Assembly: GCF_014805625.2 (NCBI RefSeq)
Contig: NW_023998485.1
Coordinates: 679,040-743,039, forward strand
Length of the DNA: 64,000 nucleotides
Direction of reading: 5' to 3'
Origin: Glossina fuscipes
Taxonomy: Eukaryota > Arthropoda > Insecta > Diptera > Glossinidae
The number at the start of each line of letters is the position of its first letter. Positions within the stretch are counted from its first letter, which is position 1. Under the pieces are notes generated by a model, which saw only the letters and a program-made list of their open reading frames with translations, searched no databases and was not told the DNA's origin. Position numbers and translations under genes: made by a program. Below, in pieces: positions 25,431 to 37,317 of this stretch.

Positions 25431-25750
25431 AGCCCCTAGTTCTTATTATAAATCAAAAGAAAAAAAGAACACTTGCTTGATGACCCTATATCTGCCAAGC
25501 GTAGCAAGTTGCAGATTTCTTCTGCGTGACAGAGGTCATGTACGGTTCTTTATTAGACCAATTTATACACAAGTCAATTTGTTTCTTATGTTATCAAAGA
25601 CAACATACGAACTTATTTCGTGGAACCTCTGACATGTATTTTCGGCTGATTTAAGTAGAAGAAAAAATACGATTGTAAATGTAAATCCTTATGATGCAAG
25701 AATGATATATTGACCTCCATACAAATGAATCTTCAAAACGTCATCAGATA
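25431..25750. other. Non-coding stretch
   Basis: Nothing recognised. Confidence 0.5.
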
Positions 25751-25879
25751 CGTCATAAGATATTTTGCAAATGAAATTTAGATTACTCATTCATCTCCGG
25801 AAAATCATTCGATCGCACCCGTGCCACCTTTTATTGGAACGAATGCAGCTTTCAAGGTCGGATAGAAATCCCTTTTTCA
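25751..25879. repeat. 129-bp duplicated segment, copy 1
   Basis: This segment aligns without gaps to 27217-27345. I count seven substitutions, about 95% identity. It contains the phrase CACCCGTGCCACCTTTTA. G+C is higher than its surroundings. It reads as neither a known gene nor a known element. Confidence 0.9.
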
Positions 25880-27216
25880 TTTATGCTGCTTTGGTTGAGC
25901 GACTATTTTATACAAACACATTTTCAATTATTGAGAAGTGTAAACAAACATAGACGCTTACTCTCAGATGTTTGGAATTTTTATACAGTGTTTACATAAT
26001 AAAGAATCTAACGGACTGGTTACATCCACTTCAAATATAGTATCCGTAAAGAGAGATATTCAACAAAATATTTTAAATTCTTCGATTTGTTCAAAATATA
26101 TTTATGTTTTATGATTTATGTTATATATGAAAAGCAGATTTTATTCAAGTTTTTTAGTTGTAGTATTTGCCAAAAAGCAAGAAAAGTAATAAGTGCGATT
26201 GGTTCGACCCAAAAACATTTTATATATATTATGACCTTTAAATGGGTGAAATGTAACGTAAGTTGTCCTATTTCCAGTTTCACGTAGTTTTACCTCTATA
26301 GACCTTTGAGAATCAAAATTTTGAAAGAATATGAAATGTCATACAACATTTGTACTCAATTCTAATACATTATTTATTACGTTATTTAGAAAAAAAAAAA
26401 TAATAATAATAATAATGATAAAAAAGCATATAACTGCATCAGCTGAAATAAAATATAATAATTTTACCTCTTGGTAAAGATATTATAACAGTGGCTTTGT
26501 TTGCAGTCTACATAAAAATCGGATAAAGAATGTGATCAAAAAGATGTAAAATTCCTAAAGAATTGACATTTTTAACTTGGCTGCTTAGGGAACTTTATAA
26601 TCATATAAGAGAAATTTAGCAATTTGGTGATGGCAAAAGTACTTGACGACGAGCAGTTTTGCTGGGACAATATAGTACATTAGACAACAGACAACATAAG
26701 AACACTGATGTTTCGTCTTTTGCCTTTTCCTATCCTATGTATTATGTATAAAAATAAGTTCCCGGTGTTTTTTAATCGAATACAAATTTGTTTAAAACAT
26801 GCTTGTTATAAACCTTAACTACCAAAATATTTGCCATCATTACCTATAGTCTTATGGTCTAGTCGGGCAATTTACGCGTGCCTTCGGGATAGAAATTTTA
26901 TGCTTTGAAGCCAAATAACCGTTGAGACATATTCGAAATCTGCAAATCTGTGGACCAGGAATGATAGTGTGGATTTGATCAAGTGGAAATCAGAAAGTGT
27001 TAGGGCTGGAGATTACTGCCTCGCTCTTGCCGTATGCCAAGGTTTTTGCCAAAAAGCAGATTCACAATTCCGCTTTATTTCGTACGCAAATAGTCTCTTT
27101 TCATCCAGCGCGTTACTTATTTCGATTATTTGAAGAAGGTACATCGTCGTTTTTTACTAAAACATTTTGCACGAAATCTGTAACTATTCTACAGCTTACT
27201 GCATTCCTACCCAATA
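25880..27216. other. Non-coding stretch
   Basis: An (AAT)n run lies near 26398-26416. Part of repeat module X may be represented at about 25925-25990. No gene is supported. Confidence 0.45.
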
Positions 27217-27345
27217 CGTCATAAGATATTTTGCAAATGAAGTTTAGATTACTGATTCATCTCCGGAAAATCATTCGAAAGCACCCGTGCCACCTTTTAA
27301 TGGAACGAATGCAGCTTTCAAGATCGGATAGGAATCCCTTTTTCA
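27217..27345. repeat. 129-bp duplicated segment, copy 2
   Basis: Ungapped partner of 25751-25879, in the same orientation. Here it is joined directly to module X, whereas copy 1 is followed by different sequence. Confidence 0.9.
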
Positions 27346-27506
27346 GTTGCCGACAATTTTTTATACGCTTCTTCTCAGATGCTCTCAATTTTTATACAAA
27401 TACTTGAACAATTATTAAAAATTGTAAACAAATTGGACGCTTATTCTCACATGTTTGGAATTATTGAGAATCATTTTCAGTTGGCGGCAAATTTTTATAC
27501 GCTTAT
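27345..27506. repeat. Repeat module X, tandem inverted copies
   Basis: Two versions of the module seen at 23807-23885 lie here in the opposite orientation. One runs over about 27345-27417, the other over about 27437-27506. The second abuts the broken FAMeT exon, and its reverse strand supplies the final residues KRIKICRQLKMI of that frame. Confidence 0.75.
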
Positions 27507-27903
27507 TTGTCTCCATATCAGTGGCTACACGGCGACGTCCTATGCTGGTACGTATCGTAGAAAATTTATTACGACCCGCGCCAATAACTAAAACGCTGAA
27601 AAGATTACCAACCGATGAAAATGGAAACTTAACGAATTCATTACCTATTTCGTAGACCCGATCCAATAAACGTGGACGATCGGTAACCGTTAATAATATA
27701 TGAGCATCTCTGGCCGTCATTACGCAGAATTTCAGATGTAATAACTCATTGGCAGCCACTTTATTATTATTCATGCCGCGTATATGGAAAAAATCAGTAT
27801 AAACATAACCACCCGTTGCTGGTATAGCGTAATGTGTACACGTTTCCATTTGCGAAAGGGTCACGTTTCTATTTGCGAAAGGCGCAAGTCACTATCAACA
27901 GCC
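27507..27903 (-). pseudogene. FAMeT-domain (Methyltransf_FA) gene remnant
   Basis: Two exons join cleanly: 27903-27645 and 27587-27507. The 57-nt intron between them has a GTAATG donor and a TTTTAG acceptor. The joined product reads THYAIPATGGYVYTDFFHI, then LHLKFCVMTARDAHILLT, then YEIVIGAGRNKFSTIRTSIG. This matches the farnesoic acid O-methyltransferase-like domain found in arthropod proteins; its enzyme activity in flies is not established. Exon 1 can start after a TTTTGCAG acceptor. A 23-nt tandem duplication inside it (27841-27882) shifts the frame and puts TGA before CTHYA. At the 3' end, coding homology runs directly into repeat module X. Frame damage plus truncation make this a pseudogene or a misassembled exon; the protein sequence itself is well preserved, so loss looks recent. 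Confidence 0.75.
27841..27882. repeat. 23-nt tandem duplication in the FAMeT exon
   Basis: ACGTTTCCATTTGCGAAAGG at 27840-27859 recurs at 27863-27882 with one change. The period of 23 is not a multiple of three and breaks the reading frame on the minus strand. Confidence 0.9.
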
Positions 27904-28874
27904 CTGCAAAATAGTTTTTGAAATTTACACACATTTCTTTCTTTTCCCTTATTTTTTGCTTAGGTATAAATGAAGCAGCGATAATATGATAAATTCCTTT
28001 GAAATATGTTTTTTCTCTTTTCCATTTTAATTTATTCTTAAAACTGCAAACGTTCACTTCAAAATTCTCGGCCACACTGCAAGTAAATACTTTTTAATTT
28101 TACTGTATAAGGAATTTTTTATCATCTTTAATAAAACAAAAATAAAAAGTGTGGGTATGTTAATGTAAGCCTTGCCTTTGCAACTACTGGAAATGATGAT
28201 GATGATGATTTGTCTCAAATTCAATTCTCGCTGAGCTCATTTTACGGTCTCTAGAGTTTGTAAAATGTTTGTAACAGTTAGAAATGTACATCAAGGGTTT
28301 CAAATTGAGCGTCATAATCGGTTCACTTATGCTTAACATATGCCACGGGGAAAACGTTCGCTGCCTGGATAGACAGTGGTTCTATTGATGGTAAAGTGCA
28401 ATGAAAAAAACTTGTCTTCAACAAAAACCTAAATATGCTCTTTAAAACGTTACAGTTGCGTCCATCAAAACTAAGCTTATGAATTCGCCTTTAAGACATC
28501 CCTATATGTTATGTGGGAAAAGAATGAAAATTAATACATTTTACGATATACTAAACTTGTATCTAATGCGAAAATAAATTAAAGCTAAACTTGAGACTGA
28601 AAGGTCTTATTGACCGCTAGAGCTAGAGCCAGAAGTAATGCGTTTTCATTACAGATATTACACTTTCTGCCGTAGAAGTATAGTCCTTCATGATTTTATG
28701 ATGTTTCTCACCAAATAATTGGAGGGATTTTTATTATACTATACTAATAAGGCCTTAAATTTCATCAAGAATTATGAAAATCGTGTAAAAAAAGTTCCGA
28801 AAATTGTTTAAGAACATAACGGCAATATATGAAATCTTTCATTTTCATTCCGCTCTTTCCTTAACAAACATTAG
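27904..28874. other. Non-coding stretch
   Basis: AT-rich, with a short (GAT)n run at 28193-28208. It may include upstream intron sequence of the FAMeT remnant. No exon is recognised. Confidence 0.45.
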
Positions 28875-29112
28875 TTATCTTCGAAAAGATCTCCTTTTGT
28901 CTATATCAGTAGTTTTAGACTTTTCGGCCACGTCACCAATGAGGACAGCATGTTTCTTATAAATGGTGATATCAGCATTTGGGGGAATGTAAGAGCAAGT
29001 TACGTGTAACTGTTTATTGACAATTTTCGCCCGAATGACAATGAATTCGGCGTCGGCAAGGAGTTGGAAATTCAATTGAATAAGACGGGACCGCAGGAGT
29101 TATAGCAATTAC
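28875..29112 (-). mobile_element. CR1-like LINE endonuclease fragment
   Basis: The frame contains EFIVIRAKIVNKQLHVTCSYI followed by PPNADITIYKKHAVLIGDVA. This is the same block as EFIAIRAIMPNKQLFVTCSYI in copy E, part of the AP-like endonuclease domain. Only about 80 residues remain and homology stops at both sides, so it is an isolated scrap. Confidence 0.85.
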
Positions 29113-31119
29113 TGTAATATATTTTATATTATAATATTTTATATCATATTATGTGGAATTTTAATTTACACTATACGATTGCGTCCAAAAGATGAGAAGG
29201 AGAACCCAACCAGAACCCAACCTCTCTTTGTATGCTTTCGTTTACGCATCTCTGATGCCTTTGTAATTTGCGCAGTAAAGTCCGTCACTAGGCTTCTTCT
29301 CTAACAGTTGTTTTTTAAACTTCATTTAGCTAATCGAAAAGCTTGAAGCGGAAAACACAACGTAAACACGTAACGTAAAATTAGTTAAGCAGATAGTCTC
29401 TAAGCGATGGTAAAGGAAAATCTATGGCTAGCTTTTGTTTATATTTTTTGGAAACTTACGAAATTTTTTATTAATTAAATTTTTCTTTCTCCAGTTTTAA
29501 GGCAAAGAATTAGTAATTCTTATTATGTTGGTCGCTTAATTGAAATTTATGTGTGCGCGATGGTTTGAGGCCCCGCAAAGGGTTGGGACATAAAAAATGA
29601 AATGGTACTAAATGAATAAGAGTTTCATAAATTTGTCAACATTTATGGTGGAACAAAACGTCAGTGTTTGAAGTCGTCAAGCAAAGAAAAAAAACCTGTT
29701 GAGAATCTTGCACCTTCGTCCTCAGCTGAGGTTATGGCTGTCTATATCAATGTTTTTATATACACTTCACTAAATTGCAAGAATGTGATAGATGCTAAAA
29801 ATAGTTGTGATAATGCAGCTGCTGATTTGGTAGACAAAAGTGTCACTCCAAATCAATGATGATGAGGCATCTGGCGATGTATTTCAAATGTGGCAGTTTG
29901 GATTCTTAATTGTGGCAAAACTTCAACATGTCGTTCGAAAAATTGTACTGAAACGATTTTCCAGATATTTTCAGAATTAACGTGAATGTGTCAGATTTAT
30001 AAGTGTTAAACCCAATTTGGGCCTACATATGCTATGGTGATGGATACGATGCTGTCACCACCCTTATTAAAAAAAGGAATATTCTTTAAGCAGATTTGCG
30101 CAGAAATCTGTTACTGCCACATATGTTTTGAGTCCAGTATTGTAGTAGCATCCAAGATTGTACGGATTCCTAAGTTTGGCAAAAAACTTAATGAGCTCGC
30201 AAACTAAGGACCTATATGTCCAATCTCCTTCCTTATGAAAATTACAAATTTCATGGCGAAGGAAACATTTATGTGGTTTTTGAGCACCTAAAATCTCAAC
30301 CTTCCTTCGCGTAAAAAAGTATATATCGACAAACATGTATATATAAGTTAAATAAAATGTAATATTATTGTTTGAGAATATAATAACTGCAACTATTTTA
30401 TTAGTTCTGAAATTTTACCAAAAGTAAATGACTTATTCTACGACAAAAAATGCTTATCAGTTAGATTAATTTTCCCACGAGAAACAGCATTCTTAATAGT
30501 TACCTGGATATTTGTAATTACCAAGAATTTTGGCATGAAGACGTTGTTTCGCATGGAAAGTGCTGGCTGAGCAAATCGTCTCAACATCGCGACAACAAAA
30601 ATAGGTATCGCATTCATACGAGGAGATAATATTTACTATCGGGAATAGTAATGCTAAGCTTATGATATTTGTAGAAAAAATTGCAATAGAATAATTTTGT
30701 GGACAAGTAGACGTATCAGTAATATGACAACCAGACAACGAAAAGGATTGTAAAGGAAATGAAAATAAAATTTTCGTTAACTTCGTCACCCTTTAAAAGA
30801 ACTATTGTCCTTTATCGTTGGTCAAGAAGTGAGGAATTTGGGAAATCCTGGCTATTAGGTTGGATTGGATTTCTTTAATAGCTTACTTTCAATATTTAAA
30901 AGCGCAAATGTCTTGGTTTTATCATTGGATATTGAATTTGATATAATGCAGGATTGGATATAGTTTTTGTTTAATCCCATGTCTACTAATATCCGCCAGG
31001 ATTTTGCCTGTCGTCATCTTTGATTCGAAGTAGGGCAAAGACGAAGATTTTAACCTAAAAAATTGATATGGTCGCAATAATCGTCTTCCGGGGTGTAGTC
31101 GAGAGTGTATGTCATTTGT
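29113..31119. other. Mostly non-coding stretch
   Basis: Minus-strand open frames at 30067-30336 and 30493-30789 contain several cysteines but show no family, splice or start-site support. The remainder is AT-rich and empty. Confidence 0.4.
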
Positions 31120-31581
31120 TCATTGAAGTGGTTGTAGATCCTCCCCAGCGCTTCGTTGTGATTGGTTCTTCCTCTTGAGTGTCGATGTGCAAGTTACTTT
31201 GGGGTTTCTGGAATCTTTAACGCGTACGCTCGAGTAACCTTCTGTTAGCAAAGGCGATATTTGCGCGCGTGATGGAATGGATTGATTTACTTCCATGGGT
31301 TCTGGTTTCGGTACGTGCATTGGGGCCAGTGGTCTTGGTGGTTGCGTGATTGAGTGATAATTCTTAAATTGGTTCGGTATCCTGGATGGACCCGTTTGAT
31401 GTTCTTGTTTGTTAGAGTTTGAGCAGTAATGTTGGAAGAATTTTCGCCAGGAACTGAACTCGGATGGATAGCCTAAAAATTCTTTCAAGCATCGAACTAT
31501 GTCGGGCACTTTTTCCAAATCCGTAAAGTTTCCTAAACGTCCTTCATCTATTCCCTGGTCGATATCTGCCGCGATTGCCAC
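31120..31581 (-). pseudogene. Gypsy-like retrotransposon gag fragment
   Basis: The frame has FTDLEKVPDIVRCLKEFLGY and then PSEFSSWRKF near its start. Later it has RPLAPMHVPKPEPMEVNQSI. The first block resembles the gag opening of Gypsy-type LTR elements, where a 'vPdlVkcLkeFsG.p.e...W' pattern is common; the second resembles the 'PMdVD.S.r' stretch late in gag. The central capsid region is missing between FFQHY and CSNSNK, so an internal deletion joined the two ends. No protease, RT, integrase or LTR follows. Family assignment rests on these two motifs. Confidence 0.62.
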
Positions 31582-32037
31582 GGGATTGCTTTACCAATTC
31601 GCAATATTGTTCCCTACAAATCCTAGTGACGACATCTAGTATTGCGGTTTCTAACTATTCTGGATTCATAATGGTAGGGTTGTGATGTTATGTGGATAAA
31701 AGTAACGTTTGAGTAACTTAGAAATTGCTTTATGTATTTTTTATTTATTAATTCCACTTATACAAGAAACTGAACTAAAACAATATGGCATTCGAGTTCA
31801 ATTGATTCTTAAAGTAAATCTTAAATTAAATAATATTAAAACTTAGCATAAGTACAATAAAACAAATAAGAAGGAAAAAAAAGAAAAAACGCGTGTACAC
31901 AACTAGCATAGAGCCACATCCACAACCAGTATAACCGGTACAACCCCTAAGCCATGGCAAACATGCATAAGCTTGGCAACTGATAATAGTTAACAACAAT
32001 TAATTTTCGACTCATAATGACTTTTTAGGGTTAAAAG

Positions 32038-34831
32038 TTAGTTCAAGTACGACATAGGTAAATCGCGCGTATTAAGCAATGTTTCTTTAATGAACTTTGA
32101 AGAGTCCGTTAATGAGAATAAGTGGTAGACATGGTTTAGGTTCTTGCAAACAACTCTGAGCGGGTTTAACAGTTTGTAATTATATTTGCATTGACTAAGC
32201 TTTATCAAGATAAAGTGCCTAGAGAAGCAGTTAAGGACATTAAAGCCAATCTCACGAAGTAATGCGGGAGAGTTAATTGTACCATTTATAAATTTGATTA
32301 CGAAGGAAATCCCAAGAAAAAATCTACGTTTCTTCAGTGACGGTAAGGATAACAGAAGCAGCCTATTTTCATGGGGGGGAAGAGAGGCAATGGGATCCCA
32401 ACCCAAATTGCTAAGGGCAAACAGAAAGAATTGCTTTTGAACAGATTCAATTGAATCTACGTAGCACTTATATGAAGGAGACCACACAACAGAGGCATAC
32501 TCAAGTATAGGTCTAACAAAACACATGTACAGCCTTTTCGTAATGTAGGGATCATCAAGCGCCTTGGAGCACCTTTTTATTAAACCAAGCGCGGACCTAG
32601 CTTTGCTTATTGAAAGCTCAATATGCAAGTTAAAACGTAACCTATGGTCATATAGAAGGCCTAATTCTGTGATCGAATTGACGTCCTCCAACTTGTCCGA
32701 ATTAATGAAGTATTGAGTACTGAACGACTTCCTTCTCAAGAAAGAAAGTTTCTTACATTTATCTAGATTTAGTTTCAGAAGATTCAAAAAGCACCATGCA
32801 ACCAAATTATTCAAATCACTTTGAAGATGATCTGATTACGATTCTACGGAAAAGGAAGAAAACAGTTTCACATCATCAGCATACATTAAAATCTCGCTGA
32901 ATTTAATCACGGAGGGCAAATCATTGATGTGTAAATTAAATAAAATGGGTCGTAAATGGCTACCTTGAGGTACGCCAGACGTCACGGGGAATTCATCCGA
33001 GATAATGAGGTTAAACAAAACCTTGAATGATCTACCATGCAGATAAGAGCTTAACCATTCCACTAAGAAGAAAGGTATGCCAGAGGTTTAAAGATAAGTA
33101 GTCTATGGTTAACCATATCAAACGCTTTGCTAAAGTCAGTGTCTATGACATCAGTGCGAGAGCCATTAGAAAAAGCCTTGAAAACATGAGAAGTAAACTC
33201 TAACAGATTGGTGACCGTAGATCTTAACTTTCAAAAGCCATGTTGGACAGGAGAAATATACAATTTCAGGGAAAATGCTATATGCTGAGCCAGAATTCGC
33301 TCGAACAGCTTAGGTAAGACACTCAACTTGGCAATGCCTCTGTAGTTCTCTACAAGTTTCCTACTACCACTTTTGTGAATAGGAATAAGGGAACAATTCT
33401 TCCAACACAACGCCTCCTTCCACTGCCTAAATTCAAGAACTTGTTAAAAATCTTTGAGATAACACCACATAGCTCGCCAGCACAAGATATAAGTACACAT
33501 GAGGGGATTCCATCAGGGCCTGGCAAAGAATTATATTTTAGAGAGCTCAATCCTTCAAAAACATCATTTTCAGATATAACAAAGTTAGGAATTGAAATCA
33601 AACTGGAAATCGGATGTGGATAGTTTTCCGATAAATCAAAATTAGCAGTTTAAAAGTTCTGTCGGGAGTATTCCGCAAAGGGATTTGAGATTTTAAAACC
33701 ACCTGGGGACTCGGAGCCATTAAAAGACACATGCGAGGGATTTATGGAGATGGAAGAATTTTCTTGGGAATTAACGAACTTAAAAAAGTATTTAGGATAA
33801 ACAAACAAGGAGGATTTAACAAACTGAAGGAATCTGCAATAGTATTGGCGGTTAAGGGAATTAAATATATGCCTTGCCACTGAGTATGCGAAATAGTCGA
33901 AAGAAGAACCACTTTTCGAAAATTTTTTGAAAAGCTTGTTTTTCCTATTCTTGTAGTATTTAATTGTTTTATTAAACCACGGGGGACACTTGCTTCGAGG
34001 ACGGGACTGCTTGATAAGAACGGATGCAGAAATAAATTGATTAAATATATTGTAGAACGATGACAGTAAGCTGTCAACACTTCCCACTGAGAAATCAAGC
34101 ACAATATGAAAAAGATGTGATTTTAGCATGGAAACATTGATTTAATGGAAATCATAAAATTTATATGAACAATTTGAATTTGGAACTTTATAGCAGTTCA
34201 ACGAACCAACATGCTTGTAGTGAAAGGAAATACCCAATGCTGGATGGTATGGATCCTCAGGTACACAAAACGGAAGACAACGATTAACGCAAACCTCAGG
34301 AAAATTGGCAAAGCAAAGATCAAGCAATCTACCGTTGCAATTAGTGGTACCATTGTATTGAACTAAATTATGATCAAATAATTCGTTAAGGAACATAACG
34401 GCTCTATCAGATGTTGAGGTAGGAATCAAACAGCCAGAACAATTACTGTAACACCAAGTGACTTGAGGCAAGTTGAAGTGACGCAACGCAACGATCAAAT
34501 CAGTGGATTTTGACTGCTTGGCCACTTCACAAATGAGGGCAGCCTATTTCTTATATATGGAGATATCCGAATTTGAGGGAATATGGGTTTATAAGTAGCT
34601 TTTTACTAGCCATTTTCGCCCGAATGGCGATAAATTCAACGTCGAGAGTAGTAGGACATTCACTTGAATAGGATGGGACTGCAGTAGGTATGGCAATTGA
34701 AACACCGCCACTATTGCATTACAATCGGTCATTTCTGAACTCTGAAACGAATTATGGAAAAGTTCCGACGAATGCAGATCAGGCTTTAACCAAGTTTCAA
34801 TGAAGGCCAAGTAGGAAAACTCTGCCGTCAC
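32038..34831 (-). pseudogene. Broken ORF2 (endonuclease-RT) of LINE copy D
   Basis: The order is as in CR1/Jockey ORF2. AFIETWLKPDLHSSELFHNSF is the endonuclease 'ETWL' block. VALRHFNLPQVTW follows, where copy E keeps GDFN; losing GD removes an endonuclease residue. Next come NSLPGPDGIPSCVL (RT start) and TSGVPQGSHLRPILFNLHIN. MYADDVKLFSSF is the RT active site with both aspartates kept, at about 32872-32883 on the plus strand. The thumb frame of 258 residues is intact at 32814-32038. At least five frame changes or stops separate the pieces, so no functional protein is made. Confidence 0.9.
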
Positions 34832-34859
34832 TGGATTTAGGAAAGTAGAACGAACTGCT

Positions 34860-35095
34860 GAATTTAGGTCCCTAACATTTTGATAAATGCGAGATAATGA
34901 GCCTGAAGAAACATTTAGTTTTTTGAAGGGGAAAGAGCTACTGCATTACTATTAAGGGGTCGATCCCGAGGGATAAATTCCTTAATTAAGAATCCAACCG
35001 GCCACAATGGTTTATTTAACATCAAATCCATATTTTCAGTCGGAACTAGAATTTTAAAAGATGAGATAGCTCTAGATTAAGAAGGAGAGTTTAGC
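34860..35095 (-). pseudogene. ORF1 C-terminus of LINE copy D
   Basis: Aligned by eye to copy E at 62255-62490. Shared phrases include 'aacattttgataaatg', 'ttttcagtcggaacta' and 'gagggataaattcctta'. In copy E this region encodes FKILVPTENCDMLLNKPLWP and then GSLIKEFIPRDR. Copy D has stops here. Confidence 0.75.
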
Positions 35096-36840
35096 AATGT
35101 TTAATAGTGTTAAACGATGTTTACTTACAACGGGGACAACGTAGTTTTTCTAGGATTTGACGAAGAAGAAAAACTGTTGATACAAGTGGGAGATACAGGA
35201 GAGGAAAAAGAAGAAGCGACAGACGTACAAGATATGATAGAAGTGGCAGAATAACTGATTAAGGTGTCAGATTGGCAATCACGGCTGTCAGAAAAACTAT
35301 ACTTTACCTATCATCAGTGTTGTCAAGGGTATTCTGCTGCACTTAAAGAATAACAGTCGAAACCAATTTCGCAATTATCAAACAAAATGGGACGGCGCTT
35401 TTTCAAACTTCAACAAAAGGGATGTCAGTTTTCCAATTATGATTATATCGTATTCCTTTTGTACATTTTCACTTAAAGCTTACCAATTATTGAAAGCAAC
35501 TCTGTTTTCTCTCTGTTCTCAGCATATGATAATTTTTTTTATTAACCATGTAAAGGAAAAAACCGGCTAACGGTTTGTAGCGAGAAATCAAAGCCAAGTG
35601 CGAAAAGAAGTTGTACGAAGTACGCAAAGAAATTTTAAACATATAAAAATATAAAAGAAAGAAGTTTTACGAAAATTAAATTAAAAATTAGTGTGGTGTT
35701 TAATAAACTAAGTTGTTGAGGGAAAAGAAGGAATTATATACTGATGCAACGCGTATTTTTCACATCTAGTGAAAAATGAGACTATTTTTATAAATCGGAA
35801 AGGAAAACGCATTCTAAACGGAATCGTAGTAAGCAATCGAAATGTTTTTATGTTTATACAAATATATAGACATATTTTTCTAAATTTGCGATCATGAAAT
35901 GAAAATCATGGCAGTCTATTTCAAATTTCCCGCATCGACCTATCGTTCACATGTATAGGAACACTTCGGTAAAAGAGTTTAGCTGGAAAAACATTGGACT
36001 AGGCATGATAACAATTCTTGGCCCATCAGTAAACGGTACAAAAAGAAATGAACACGCCAAAAAACTACATCTTGTAAGGAAGCAGCGAAACAGCCAATCA
36101 GAAAAGCCCATTAAACGCTCCTACATCGAGCATCGAGCAGTGGTACGACTGGATAGTACCAAAAAGGGGAAGCCACCGAATAGTCTAAGCACCGGGAGTG
36201 CAGTGACGCATCGAACGCAGCTACCACCCCGAAAAATAGATATGAATATAGGCTATGTTAAAAAAAAGAGCATTAAAAAAAATAAAAATAAGGGTAGAAA
36301 ATAAAATTAAAAAAGAAAATAATGAAATAAGAAAAAAATACAACAAAAAATAAACGCAACAATAATAATAATAAAAAAAAAACGAAAATATAAGTAAAAA
36401 AATAAATATATATATAAATGTGTATATAAATAGATAAAAAGAAAGAAATACATCAATAAGAAAAAAACGAGAATAAATAGATAAATAAAATAAAGAGATA
36501 AAGGAGAGAAACCAAAAAAAAAAAAAAAGAGGAAAAAAAAGTTTTACAAAACCAATTGCTATAAAAATCGAAGAAAGCAAAACATGCTCAGTCTTATAAA
36601 ACTTAAGCCCCGTTACTCGGATTAACGGTACCCAAATAGAACACTGGAATTCTTGCACACAAATACTGTTTCAATGTAAAGAATGCAAGACAACGTAATA
36701 GCTGCACGGCATTACAAGTGATCATTCTCGAGACAACAGTGAATTTTTCAAGTAAGTAACTAAGCAGCGAAGCAAACTATACAACAACAAGAATTAGATC
36801 AATAGCAGCAAACTCAACGGCCAATCCTAATATATCCAGA
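35096..36840. other. Non-coding stretch with an A-rich tract
   Basis: At 36290-36535 there is a very A-rich tract (A runs, AATAAA and ATAT). A 117-codon plus-strand frame at 35951-36304 has balanced composition at first (SFRK-rich, basic) but runs into the A-rich tract and has no recognisable domain. It is left unannotated as a gene. Confidence 0.45.
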
Positions 36841-36954
36841 TTTTCCATCTCGGTTATTAGGATGGATTACGAACGGCTGAGTTATGACTGCGAGATCGCC
36901 TGGATAAAACCTTGAGAGATCGCGTGGGTATAATGAGCCCCTTTGTGTACATAA

Positions 36955-37317
36955 ATTTCCCAACAACGTTGGGACATTCTTCACAGGTGGACACGCAGCA
37001 TCAACCTCTTCAACATATCAGCATTGCTGCTACCCACCTCCACGCGCAAGCACTGGTTGCTAGCAATCGTAAGCCAGCCTGGAGTAAATCAGGGCAAATC
37101 CAGCCATATACACAAAGTCGACTCCAAAAAAAACGTCGTGCCGGGAGTAGAAATCATCGACAACGTCCGTAAATTCCTCTGCAGAGAGTATCAAAGCCGA
37201 TACAAAGTCGAAGTGGATTTCAACGACATTTTTCTTCCCGCAGCCATGGTAGAAACTCCACAGCAGGATAATCTGAACGATTGTGAGTTACATACCCTTG
37301 AGAATATGTATATGTGA
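36955..37317 (+). pseudogene. Ulp1/SENP-like SUMO protease fragment
   Basis: One frame reads RWTRSINLF, then RKHWLLAIVSQPG, HIHKVDSKKNVVPGVEIIDN, and ETPQQDNLNDCELHTLE before TGA at 37315-37317. The order of His (codon 37051-37053), Asp (37120-37122), Gln and Cys (37282-37284) is that of C48 cysteine proteases, which remove SUMO. The RWTR...NLF lead-in and KHWLLAI resemble the SENP6/7 and fly verloren type. The Gly normally following the catalytic Cys is Glu, the frame stops right after the Cys block, and the N-terminal part is not recovered. Ulp1 domains also travel in some DNA transposons, so either a gene relic or element cargo is possible. Confidence 0.65.

Larger units (their letters stand above)
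31742..35095 (-). mobile_element. CR1-like LINE, copy D (long, broken)
   Basis: This is the most complete uninterrupted copy. From the 5' end it holds the ORF1 C-terminus (about 35095-34860), the endonuclease (34850-34140), a linker, the reverse transcriptase (about 33600-32830), the thumb/C-terminus (32814-32038) and a 3' UTR ending in TTAATAAATAAAAAAT near 31742. Nucleotide similarity to copy E runs from the ORF1 end through the RT. It is 5'-truncated within ORF1. There is no RNase H, and the tail is a short TAAA-type repeat. I found no convincing target duplication. Confidence 0.9.

Noticed and set aside
36221..36658. 145-residue Phe/Tyr/Leu-rich minus-strand frame resembling a membrane protein
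   Set aside because: It is the complement of an A-rich low-complexity tract; the hydrophobicity is compositional.
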